A stretch of DNA of 64,000 bases from Desulfobaculum xiamenense (GTDB taxonomy: Bacteria; Desulfobacterota; Desulfovibrionia; Desulfovibrionales; Desulfovibrionaceae): the NCBI RefSeq assembly GCF_011927665.1, contig NZ_JAATJA010000001.1, positions 353,019-417,018 on the forward strand. Reading direction: 5' to 3'. The translations under genes and the position numbers were made by a program. The notes below the pieces were generated by a model. That model was not told the DNA's origin. It made no database searches and saw only the letters and a program-made list of their open reading frames with translations. Positions 7,796 through 15,432 of this stretch are shown here, piece after piece; the stretch's first letter is position 1; each line of letters opens with the position of its first letter.

Positions 7796-8410
7796 GTCCC
7801 ACTACTTGAAATTGGGAATACGACACTAAGCAGGACGACCTGAAGGCGACTGAGGGTTACACCCAGTTCCTTCGCCGCCATGCTGATAGTCCACAGGGTT
7901 TTCTTGTGGGTGCGGCGTTCGTGGAAGGCGATGGACGCGCCTCTGCAAGCTCACGGTCCTTCTTCTCGATCACGTCAGCCATCTCCCGCAGGAATACAGG
8001 AGAGGCTACACGCCTTTGAACGTATTCGTCGTCCTTACGAAGTGTCCCTGACGGAACCATGCGTCGAGCGCGAGAAACGCTTCAGCGCGGAACAGGTTCA
8101 GCTTGGCTTGGAGTTCAGGGCGGACCTTCTTGATTGTGAACAGCCATCCATTGGCGAACTCAATGGGGAGCATGGTCTGGACACGTTTCTTGCCGTCAGC
8201 GGCAACCGTTGTCATTTCGCCAACGGTTGATTTCGAGACTTCATCAGCCATGATCTTTCTGAACTGGGTAGGCCAGTCGATACCGAGCGCATCACACACA
8301 TGGCGCGGCGAGAAGTACGCCTTGCCATCCTCGGTGACAGCGGCAAGGACGTATTCACCGCATACAGCTACTTCTTCATGACGGACAGGGATGAGGGTTT
8401 CGTTAGCCAT
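7796..8410 (-). pseudogene. frameshifted phage antirepressor (P22_AR_N plus decayed C-terminus)
   Basis: The first 134 codons (8410-8006) are open and give a P22_AR_N domain: 'KAYFSPRHVCDALGIDWPTQFRKI' and 'MLPIEFANGWLF'. The frame then ends early. The continuation can be read in a second frame ('DDEYVQRRVASPVFLREMADVIEKKDRELAEA', about 8033-7940) and a third ('KTLWTISMAAKELGVTLSRLQ', about 7910-7848). These are the linker and C-terminal helix-turn-helix type module of full-length antirepressors. At least two frameshifts therefore split the gene. The N-terminal piece may still be made: its ATG follows an AGGAG-like site. It sits tail-to-tail with the RloC gene. Confidence 0.7.
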
Positions 8411-8446
8411 CTTAACTTCTCCTTTCGAATGGAATGTTGAAATAAG

Positions 8447-8479
8447 AAAAGGCTGGCGAGATTTCTCTCAACCAGCCTT
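8447..8479 (-). terminator. terminator of the BRO-type gene
   Basis: Stem AAGGCTGG/CCAGCCTT (8449-8456 with 8472-8479), followed on the minus strand by TTTTC. The stem and right-hand flank (CTCAACCAGCCTT) are nearly the same as in the terminator at 9281-9317, so the two are duplicated copies. Confidence 0.7.
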
Positions 8480-8495
8480 CATGTTTTGGGTTTTC

Positions 8496-8567
8496 CTAAG
8501 TGTTTCCGCAGTGCCGTTTGCCTTGGGGCGTCATGCGGCGGTGATAGTCCGTTTTAAAAACACTTAG
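8496..8567. repeat. 10-bp inverted repeat flanking a GC-rich core
   Basis: CTAAGTGTTT (8496-8505) and AAACACTTAG (8558-8567) are perfect complements 52 bp apart. The interval holds further short complementary GC-rich pieces. It lies between the stop of the BRO-type gene and the start of the antirepressor pseudogene and may fold as an RNA or be a decayed mobile-element end. Confidence 0.35.
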
Positions 8568-8611
8568 CTTTGATGCGTAATTGACTGCGTGTCATACTTT
8601 TCTCCTTTGGG

Positions 8612-9166
8612 TTAGACGTCAATGATGGGGCCTAAGTCGTTGGCGTCATTCGGATAAGCCTTGCACGTGCTGGTCGTGAATGTCGGCATGAATTGACCTT
8701 GCAGGGCGGCTTCAAGCTTGTCTGCCAACTCTCGCAAGATGTCGGGGCATTCAATGCCGTCATCTTCACGCGCCAGCTCAATGATTTGTTTTGCCTTCTG
8801 GATTATGCTTTCATCCGTGTCCGTGGGCTTCATCATGAAGTACGCACCATGCTTCCGGATCGAGGGCAGGACTTCCTTCCGCACCCATCTTTGAAAAGCC
8901 ATGGCTTCAGGTTTTCGGCTTTGGAATATGAGCGGGTACAGACCAGGTTCGTTGATAATCAGTAGCGGCTTTCCGGGCTTTATTCCGAGGGCGGTTCTTG
9001 GAAGATGCTTTTTCATGTCGTCGTCCAAGTAGCGCACTGAATCCCTCGGCTTGAGACCAAGGTGCTTGCAAACATCCATTGCGATAAACCAGAGTTCACC
9101 GTCATCATCCACGATGGTTCGGGCATCGGCTATGCCGTTGAGGGTAAGTGTGCTGATTTCACCCAT
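8612..9166 (-). CDS. BRO-family antirepressor-like protein
   Basis: The 184-residue protein has a Bro-N domain. It starts with 'GIADARTIVDDDGELWFIAMDVCKHLGL', then 'SVRYLDDDMKKHLP', 'LLIINEPGLYPLIFQSRKPEAMAFQRWVRKEVLPSIRKHGAY' and a charged C-terminal helix. Bro-N proteins bind DNA and in prophages act as antirepressors or regulators. The ATG is preceded by AAGGAGG. Its upstream region carries the 17-bp repeat (9202-9218) and a small palindrome GAGAT-TTA-ATCTC (9242-9254), both possible operators. It looks intact, unlike the two P22_AR_N genes. Confidence 0.85.
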   Translation of the reverse strand: MGEISTLTLNGIADARTIVDDDGELWFIAMDVCKHLGLKPRDSVRYLDDDMKKHLPRTALGIKPGKPLLIINEPGLYPLIFQSRKPEAMAFQRWVRKEVLPSIRKHGAYFMMKPTDTDESIIQKAKQIIELAREDDGIECPDILRELADKLEAALQGQFMPTFTTSTCKAYPNDANDLGPIIDV

Positions 9167-9201
9167 GATTATGTCCTCCTTGAGTTTGGGGGTTGTTCCG
9201 G

Positions 9202-9218
9202 TTGTTAGTGCAACCTAA
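9202..9218. repeat. 17-bp repeat TTGTTAGTGCAACCTAA, copy 2 (possible operator)
   Basis: Exact copy of 4125-4141, here 36 bp before the start of the BRO-type gene, within its likely promoter region. A palindrome GAGAT-TTA-ATCTC follows at 9242-9254. Confidence 0.5.
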
Positions 9219-9280
9219 ATGATAACATTCCGATTTTTATTGAGATTTAATCTCTCTGCTTTCGCCTCTCTAAACGCAAA

Positions 9281-9317
9281 AAAGGCTGGCTAAGGAATAT
9301 TCCTCAACCAGCCTTTT
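9281..9317 (-). terminator. terminator of the type I RM operon
   Basis: Stem AAAGGCTGG/CCAGCCTTT around an AT-rich loop that contains GGAATATTCC. On the minus strand it ends in TTTTTT. It lies 35 bp after the stop of the metallopeptidase gene, the last gene of the operon that begins near 19918. Confidence 0.8.
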
Positions 9318-9351
9318 ATGAGCTTTACTATATGAGCGGCTCGCGCCTCAG

Positions 9352-10095
9352 CTATTCATTCAGCAGCAGCTCCGACATACCGTCCAGCTTTGCCTTGACG
9401 GACTTCCAGTCTGGCATCCGGTCCGCCAGCAGGCGGTAGAAGCGGGGGCTATGGTTGTGTTCCTGAAGGTGGCACAGCTCATGCGTCAGCACGTAATCGA
9501 TACACTCTCGCGGCGCTTTGATAAGGTGCGGATTTATGGAGAGAGTGCCGTTTGGCGAGCAGCTTCCCCATTGTTTTTTCATGGTCAGGAGTCGCCACTG
9601 TGGCACATCATCCTTCCACGGGGTTCTCTCCACAATGGATTCCAGACGCTGCGCAAAGTATTCCTTGGCGCGTTGCCTGTACCAGTCCTTCAAGAGGCTC
9701 CTGACGCGTTCCGGTGAGCTGTCTTCCGTGCTCACTTCCAGCCTTCCGCGATAGAGCCGCACCTGCGCCTTTTGTTCCTGTATCGTGATGACTTTGAGCT
9801 GGTGGCGGCGGCCTTGATAGAAGTAGCTTTCGCCGCTCACGTATTCACGTGGCAGTACGTACCTGCGAAGCTCCCGCGCGCGGAGCATGTGGTCGAGAAC
9901 CCATCTGGCGCGTTTCTGCACGGCCTCTTTTATTTTCACGAGGTCGGCGTCCTGCGGCGCATCGACCTGAACGGAACCGTCCGGATGCACATGGATGGCG
10001 ACTTTCGCCTTCCGCCCCGGCACGTGGCACACTTGATAGCGAATGCATTCATCGCCATAGGTGAGTGTTTGCATGATTGTCTTATCTGTTTCCAT
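9352..10095 (-). CDS. YgjP/SprT-like M48-type metallopeptidase
   Basis: The 247-residue protein has the DUF45 layout: an N-terminal beta-rich part, then 'WGSCSPNGTLSINPHLIKAP' and the zinc site 'HELCHLQEHNHSPRFY' (HExxH in the form HELCH, with a third ligand His further on). Small metallopeptidases of this type are frequent neighbours of hsdR in type I restriction loci; their role there is not established. The start METDKT is chosen; an in-frame ATG 20 codons upstream would lie deeper inside hsdR. The chosen start overlaps the hsdR stop by 14 nt, so the two are probably translated together. Confidence 0.85.
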   Translation of the reverse strand: METDKTIMQTLTYGDECIRYQVCHVPGRKAKVAIHVHPDGSVQVDAPQDADLVKIKEAVQKRARWVLDHMLRARELRRYVLPREYVSGESYFYQGRRHQLKVITIQEQKAQVRLYRGRLEVSTEDSSPERVRSLLKDWYRQRAKEYFAQRLESIVERTPWKDDVPQWRLLTMKKQWGSCSPNGTLSINPHLIKAPRECIDYVLTHELCHLQEHNHSPRFYRLLADRMPDWKSVKAKLDGMSELLLNE

Positions 10096-13000
10096 GAGCC
10101 AGACGCACTCTGGTAATCTGAATAACGTGTTCGATGACATCCTTTGCTTTTTCAAGCCCGATGAGCTTGAACAGGCGCGGCAGGATGCCCTTGTGAATGG
10201 TGGATTCCATCGCCTGCGGACTCAATGAGTGCTCCACAACGGCGGTGCCGACGATGGAGTCGATGGCCTTGGCTTCCTCAATGAGCTTCTTTTCTTCATC
10301 CGGCGGGATGGCTTTGAAGTGGTCTTCGCCCAGCACCAGCCGGAATGTGCCGTAGTACGCCTTGGCAGTCTCGTTGCCATCAAGCTCGTCCGGTATTCCT
10401 GACACGGCGCGGTTGTTCAGCTGGTCCTCGAATTCCTTGAAGAGAGTGTATTGCTTGAAAGGATGTTCGAACATCTTTTCGGCTTGCGAAATGGCGTCCT
10501 TCAGCAGTTCAGAAAAGACCTTCTGCGCATACGGGTCATCACTGAGTTCCTGCTCGATGGTCTTTCGGACGCGCGTGCGGATGATGTCCGTCTCGTTGCG
10601 CGTCTTTTCCTTTGACCAGTCTTCCGGATCTTCCTTGCCGATCTCGTCCACCAGCACAACGCCCTCAGGATCTTCGATGGATTCTCCGACCACGTGCTTG
10701 TCCACGAGTCGGCGTATCTGCTCCTCGTAGGCGCTGTAGTCAACCGTTTCCTGTGCGTCCTGACGCGCTATCTTGCGCAGGTTCGTGAAGAATCGCAGAT
10801 CGCTTTTGTACTTGGCGATGTCCTTTTCGCTGAAGCTGCCATCCTCGAAGAACGAGCGCGACGAAAGCGCCACCTTGAGGCACAGGCCGAACTCCGTGAG
10901 CGCCTGATAGAAGTCCTCTCGCACCTTTTGACGCAGGTCGATGCTGGTTCCGTCGTCGTCCTCCGTGTACTGCGGCATGAGGATTTGCCTGTACTGCTCA
11001 AGGTCCTGCCTGTTCTGGACGTCCCTGAATATTCCCCACAGGCGTTTGTGCAGCTCCGGCAGCCGTTTGTATTCGGTGCCGACCTGATGATACAGCCCAT
11101 CGATGTCATCCACGTCAAAGCCGCTTTGCGTGCGCTCCTGAAGGTCCTGATACTCCTTGAGTGTCGTATCCAGTTCCTTGAGGATGCCGCGATAATCGAT
11201 GAGCAGGCCGTATTCCTTGGCCTCGTGCAGGCGGTTTACGCGTGCGATGGCCTGAAGCAGGTTGTGCTCCTTCAGCGGCTTGTCGATGTACAGAACCGTG
11301 TTCCTCGGTTCGTCAAAGCCCGTTAGCAGTTTGTCCACCACTATAAGGATGTCCACGCCGTCGTCGGTGGCAAAGTCCTCGATGACGCCTTGCTCGTATT
11401 GCTTGTACTGTTCGGCGCTGGCGCTCTTGCCCACGGTTTTCTCGGCCCACTGCTGCACCTCCGGCAGCGCGGATTCGTCCACGTCCGAATGGCCTTCGCG
11501 GGAATCCGGCGGCGAGATGACCACCGCACTCGTGACCAGCCCCGTGGCGTCGAGATATTTCTTGTAGCGGACTGCGGAGAGCTTGGAATCTGCGGCGAGC
11601 TGGCCCTTGAGTCCCATGCCGAGGGTTTTGATATGGTCCGAGAAATGGGTGGCAATGTCCCACGCGATGAGTTCAATGCGGTTCTCGGAGCCATACACCG
11701 CGCCCTTGTTTGCGAATTTCTTTTTGAGGTCGGTCTTCTGCTCTTCGGTCAGTCGCGCCGTTATCTTGTCGAACCAGTTGTCAATGGCGGCCTCGTTCAC
11801 GGCCAGCTCTGGCCGGCGCTCCTCGTAGAGCAGTGGCGTGACCGTTCCATCCTCCACGGCGCGCTGCATGGTGTAGGCGTGAATGATGGGGCCGAACTTG
11901 TTCTGCGTCTTGTCGTCCTTGAGGAGCGGCGTTCCGGTGAAGGCGATGTACGCCGCATTCGGCAGCGCCTTGCGCATACGCTCGTGGGTTTCACCGCCGT
12001 GGCTGCGGTGGCCCTCGTCCACCAGCACGATGATCTTGTCGCTGGGGTTGTAGCACTCCGGCAACTTGGACGCGGTGTTGAACTTGTCGATGATGGAAAA
12101 GATGATGCGGTCGTCGCCCTTGCCGATGCGCTGGGCGAGGTCACGACCGGAACCCGCTCTTGCCCGTTCGCCTTCCTTCTTGGTGGCAACGGCGGAGCCG
12201 AACGCGCCACCCGTGAGGAACGTTCTGGAGAGCTGTTTTTCAAGGTCAACGCGGTCCGTGACGATGATGACGCGGCAGTCCCTGAGGTCCGGCTCAAGCA
12301 GAAGCGCCTTGCTGAGGAAGACCATGGTGAAGGACTTGCCGGAACCTGTGGTGTGCCAGATAACGCCGCCCTCGCGGCTTCCGGCCTTGTCCAGTCGCTT
12401 CACGCGCTCCAGCATGGCTCTGATGCCGAATGCCTGCTGATACCGCGCCACAATCTTGCCGACGCGCTTATCGAAGAGGATGTAATACTGCACCAGCTTC
12501 AGCAGGCGGTCCTTTCGCAATAGGCTGACAAGCAGCTTGTCCTGCTGTGTGGGCAGAACGTCGCCGGACCACAGCGATTCGAAGTAGTTCCGCATGGCCT
12601 TGGGGCGGCCCTGAAAAAGCGAGTCCTTGGCATCCGCTGAAAGCGGCGTGTTCTTGATGGCGTGGAAGGTAGCGTCGTCGAAGATTTCCTCGCGCCACGT
12701 GGCCCAGAACTTCTTAGGCGTCTTGGTGGTGGCGTAGCGTCCTTCGGTGTTGCTGATGGCCATGAGCAGTTGCGCATAGCAGAAGAGGTGCGGAATTTCG
12801 TCGTTCTTCTGATTGCGGATGGACTGGCTGACGCCTTCCTCCAGCATGGACTTGTTCGGATTGCCGGATTCAGGCCGCTTTGCCTCGATGACCACAAAAG
12901 GGATGCCGTTGACGAAGCACACAATGTCAGGGATGCGCCTATGCGTGCCAGCCGAAGACAGCACGTCCATCTCTTCGGTGACGTGGAACAGGTTGTTTTC

Positions 13001-13381
13001 GGGGTGTTCCCAGTCGATGATGGGGATGGTCGGCTGAACGGGCTTGCCGTCGATGAATTCCTTGACCGTGATGCCGAGGGTCAGCTTGTCGTAGATGCGC
13101 TCGTTGGCGGTGCGTAGCCCCTCGTGCAGTCCCGGCGATGACAGTTCGCGCACAATATGCTCGATGGCATTGGGCGAAAGCGCGTGCTCCCTGCCGTCCC
13201 ATTCAAAGCGCCGTGCCTGGAGCGAACGGATGAGTTCATCCTTCAGCAAAACGTCACGGTTCGTGCCGCGCTTGGTCAGGCACTGCGAGGGCGATATATA
13301 CGTCCAGCCGAGATTCATGAGAACCTGCAAGGCCGGAATCTTGGCGCTGTATTCTTCCTTGGTTTCCGGTAGGTGGTGCAT
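10082..13381 (-). CDS. hsdR: type I restriction enzyme, endonuclease/translocase subunit HsdR
   Basis: The 1099-residue protein is full length. The N-terminal nuclease shows D152, E166 and K168 in 'RIPDIVCFVNGIPFVVIEAKRP' (PD-ExK). A superfamily 2 motor follows: 'HTTGSGKSFTMVFL' (Walker A), 'VDEGHRSHGG' (DEAH-like), 'AFTGTPL' and 'LTGFDEPRNTVLYIDKPLKEHNLLQAIARVNR' (motifs V-VI). The C-terminal region would bind the M2S core. The enzyme translocates and cuts unmethylated DNA. The ATG at 13379-13381 follows the ptuB stop by 1 nt; an alternative GTG at 13390 would overlap it. GC content is that of a core-like gene and higher than that of the ptuAB and hsdS genes just upstream. Confidence 0.95.
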   Translation of the reverse strand: MHHLPETKEEYSAKIPALQVLMNLGWTYISPSQCLTKRGTNRDVLLKDELIRSLQARRFEWDGREHALSPNAIEHIVRELSSPGLHEGLRTANERIYDKLTLGITVKEFIDGKPVQPTIPIIDWEHPENNLFHVTEEMDVLSSAGTHRRIPDIVCFVNGIPFVVIEAKRPESGNPNKSMLEEGVSQSIRNQKNDEIPHLFCYAQLLMAISNTEGRYATTKTPKKFWATWREEIFDDATFHAIKNTPLSADAKDSLFQGRPKAMRNYFESLWSGDVLPTQQDKLLVSLLRKDRLLKLVQYYILFDKRVGKIVARYQQAFGIRAMLERVKRLDKAGSREGGVIWHTTGSGKSFTMVFLSKALLLEPDLRDCRVIIVTDRVDLEKQLSRTFLTGGAFGSAVATKKEGERARAGSGRDLAQRIGKGDDRIIFSIIDKFNTASKLPECYNPSDKIIVLVDEGHRSHGGETHERMRKALPNAAYIAFTGTPLLKDDKTQNKFGPIIHAYTMQRAVEDGTVTPLLYEERRPELAVNEAAIDNWFDKITARLTEEQKTDLKKKFANKGAVYGSENRIELIAWDIATHFSDHIKTLGMGLKGQLAADSKLSAVRYKKYLDATGLVTSAVVISPPDSREGHSDVDESALPEVQQWAEKTVGKSASAEQYKQYEQGVIEDFATDDGVDILIVVDKLLTGFDEPRNTVLYIDKPLKEHNLLQAIARVNRLHEAKEYGLLIDYRGILKELDTTLKEYQDLQERTQSGFDVDDIDGLYHQVGTEYKRLPELHKRLWGIFRDVQNRQDLEQYRQILMPQYTEDDDGTSIDLRQKVREDFYQALTEFGLCLKVALSSRSFFEDGSFSEKDIAKYKSDLRFFTNLRKIARQDAQETVDYSAYEEQIRRLVDKHVVGESIEDPEGVVLVDEIGKEDPEDWSKEKTRNETDIIRTRVRKTIEQELSDDPYAQKVFSELLKDAISQAEKMFEHPFKQYTLFKEFEDQLNNRAVSGIPDELDGNETAKAYYGTFRLVLGEDHFKAIPPDEEKKLIEEAKAIDSIVGTAVVEHSLSPQAMESTIHKGILPRLFKLIGLEKAKDVIEHVIQITRVRLAHGNR

Positions 13382-13382
13382 A

Positions 13383-14021
13383 CTAATCACACATAGCCTG
13401 TAATATTCTCAATTCGTGTTGTAGAATGTTGGTAAGCACAGGGGAATATGGCTTTAGCTCGCAGCCGTCGCTGGGAGCAAGGTCGTCAAGTAGTATGCTT
13501 ATTGTATCAGCTTCAAGATCTGCTGTTTCTTTGGGGGGGCACCCAAACTCATAAAGGAGAGCCTCGATAGCCCCCCTTCGAGCCTCTTTTAGAACTTTGT
13601 TGTCTAATTTAAGGACATCTATTGATGTCTTAGCTCGTGGAGTTACACCTTCTATTCTGCCTGAGTATTTGAACTTAAATTCAGTCTCACACTCGTCCAT
13701 TAATGGCGTTAGTGGTAATTGTTGATTTCCATGCGCCTTTCCGCATTGTCCTCTTGTTTCACAACTGGCCACAATGTTTCCAAAATCAACTGTTCGATTT
13801 GGTGCGATGTGTTGCGCCTCGACGTGCTCGTTATGGCTGCTATCGCTGTTCGGAGTTATCGGCTTACAACAATAAGCACAGAGTCCAAATTGTTCATCTA
13901 TGCAGGCGTGTCTAATTGCTTGCTTAACAATTCCAGTCGTATGCTCATAGCGTCTGTTTGGATTCGCTCGTTTCCATGTTGACAGCTCATCCGGCTCTTG
14001 CCCCTTAACTATTTTTCGCAC
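13383..14021 (-). CDS. ptuB: PtuB-like HNH endonuclease (Septu effector)
   Basis: The 212-residue protein begins 'MRKIVKGQEPDELSTWKRANP', the hallmark opening of the retron/Septu HNH family. It has a CAYC zinc knuckle (about 47-50) with the HNH core 'HNEHVEAQHIAPNRTVDFGNIVASC' between about 63 and 87. In Septu, PtuA (ATPase) and PtuB (HNH nuclease) form a complex that degrades DNA on phage infection; the same pair is the effector of retron Ec78. No reverse transcriptase or msr/msd is seen nearby, so this is the plain Septu form. The GTG start has a perfect AAGGAGG six nt upstream, lying inside ptuA; the two genes overlap by 17 nt. Confidence 0.8.
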   Translation of the reverse strand: MRKIVKGQEPDELSTWKRANPNRRYEHTTGIVKQAIRHACIDEQFGLCAYCCKPITPNSDSSHNEHVEAQHIAPNRTVDFGNIVASCETRGQCGKAHGNQQLPLTPLMDECETEFKFKYSGRIEGVTPRAKTSIDVLKLDNKVLKEARRGAIEALLYEFGCPPKETADLEADTISILLDDLAPSDGCELKPYSPVLTNILQHELRILQAMCD

Positions 14022-15366
14022 ACTGCGCCTCCTTTCGAAGAAGGAGAATCTTCACCTTGTTGAGTTCCCAGTGGTCCGCAGGAAGAATTTGCTCCAACTC
14101 GGAAGTAATCGATTTGGCTTCGGAAAATTTCCGTTCCTGAATTAAGTCCATCAAGTCATCAAGTTTGTTTTGAATTTCAGAATTGCGAATTTCAACACCC
14201 ATTTCTTGCAATAAGACTTGGTTAGCATCCATACCGTACAAGTTCCCAACTCGCTCGATTTCTCCATTGTTAAGGATGTATGTTAGTGTATTGGGCGAGT
14301 TGCTAATCACAAGCGGAGAATGGGTTGTCAATATAAATTGGCAGTTCGGGAATGTGTTGCGCAACCTGTCGATGATATCTCTTTGCCATTTGGGGTGTAG
14401 ATGCAAGTCGATTTCGTCGACCATCACTATTCCTCGCCCTTTGAGTGGGTCAGGAAGAATAGGATTCATCATTGAAAGTCTACTGGAAATACTTCCAACA
14501 AGGGCCATCAGTGATTTTTCACCTTGAGAGAGTTGTTCAACATTGAGTGGGACGCCATCTTTATCAACCATCATTCGCAATCTTGGCTTGCGCTTGATTT
14601 TCAAATTCTCAAAGCCTGGCATAAAAGTTGATATTGCATTTCTAACAGCATCAAGCTGTCTATCGCGTAAAGGTTTTCCTACGATGTTATCAATATCTTC
14701 TCTGCTGATCGTGTCGAGTTCTCTGTCTTCACTAAGTAACGCTTTAAGCTTAGCAAGAACATCATCACTATGACGTGAACGCAACTCACTTTCACTGTCT
14801 TCACGTTCTCTGAACCACTCAAAAAAACGTCGGAAATCAACTCCTTGAACAAGTGAACCGTCAAGGCCATCCAGTTGTCCAAAGGAGTGTTTAGTTTTTA
14901 TTTTTAAAGGAATATCAAGAATGGTACGCTCGACAGGATAGTAGGCAAGTAAAGGTAAGGAAGCGTTTTCATCCTCGGTGAGTTTTTCGCGGAAAAATTC
15001 TGCAAGTTCTGACAAACGGGTGTAATCGCTTTCAGCAACTTTTTTTCGTCCTTTTAGGTTTTTGGCTATTCTCCAAGAAAAGTCGAATTCTTTATAATTT
15101 CCATCAATGGTGATTGTAGAAAAATTCTTTTTATTCGTGATCGCCAAATCTTTTATCCCAGTCCCTTGACCGCCACTCCCCCTACTAATGCGAGCAACAA
15201 GCCAGCTTAAACTGAGAGAAAGAGCTTCAAGAATGGTGGTTTTGCCACTTCCATTATTGCCGACAAAAACAACAACGTTTCCATTATCTGAATCTGAGCT
15301 GACGAATGGGATGCTGACTTTTTCAAACAACCTAAAATTTTCTAGTTCTAAGCTTTTAATTCGCAT
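14005..15366 (-). CDS. ptuA: PtuA-like AAA ATPase (Septu)
   Basis: The 453-residue OLD/RecF-like ATPase has Walker A 'GNNGSGKTTI' (about 36-45), signature 'LSQGEKSL', Walker B 'GIVMVDEIDLHLHP' and 'FILTTHSPLVI' (switch His). The C-terminal 100 residues are helical. Paired with the downstream HNH gene it fits PtuA of the Septu system, where it senses phage and gates the nuclease. The start has GAGGAG with a 6-nt gap. The pair sits between hsdS and hsdR on the same strand with tight spacing, so it would share the restriction operon's transcript. Confidence 0.8.
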   Translation of the reverse strand: MRIKSLELENFRLFEKVSIPFVSSDSDNGNVVVFVGNNGSGKTTILEALSLSLSWLVARISRGSGGQGTGIKDLAITNKKNFSTITIDGNYKEFDFSWRIAKNLKGRKKVAESDYTRLSELAEFFREKLTEDENASLPLLAYYPVERTILDIPLKIKTKHSFGQLDGLDGSLVQGVDFRRFFEWFREREDSESELRSRHSDDVLAKLKALLSEDRELDTISREDIDNIVGKPLRDRQLDAVRNAISTFMPGFENLKIKRKPRLRMMVDKDGVPLNVEQLSQGEKSLMALVGSISSRLSMMNPILPDPLKGRGIVMVDEIDLHLHPKWQRDIIDRLRNTFPNCQFILTTHSPLVISNSPNTLTYILNNGEIERVGNLYGMDANQVLLQEMGVEIRNSEIQNKLDDLMDLIQERKFSEAKSITSELEQILPADHWELNKVKILLLRKEAQCAKNS

Positions 15367-15432
15367 AAATATCTCCTCGCGAGCCGCTTGTTACCTGGTA
15401 ATATCTGACGGAGAAGTGGTCTTCCATTTTTT

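Noticed and set aside
11390-12523. 377-codon plus-strand frame opposite hsdR
   Set aside because: Antisense shadow. HsdR helicase motifs lie on the other strand over the same span.
13383-15366. Retron Ec78-type system around the ATPase/HNH pair
   Set aside because: No reverse transcriptase gene or msr/msd-like inverted repeat is present nearby, so only the Septu-like pair is supported.
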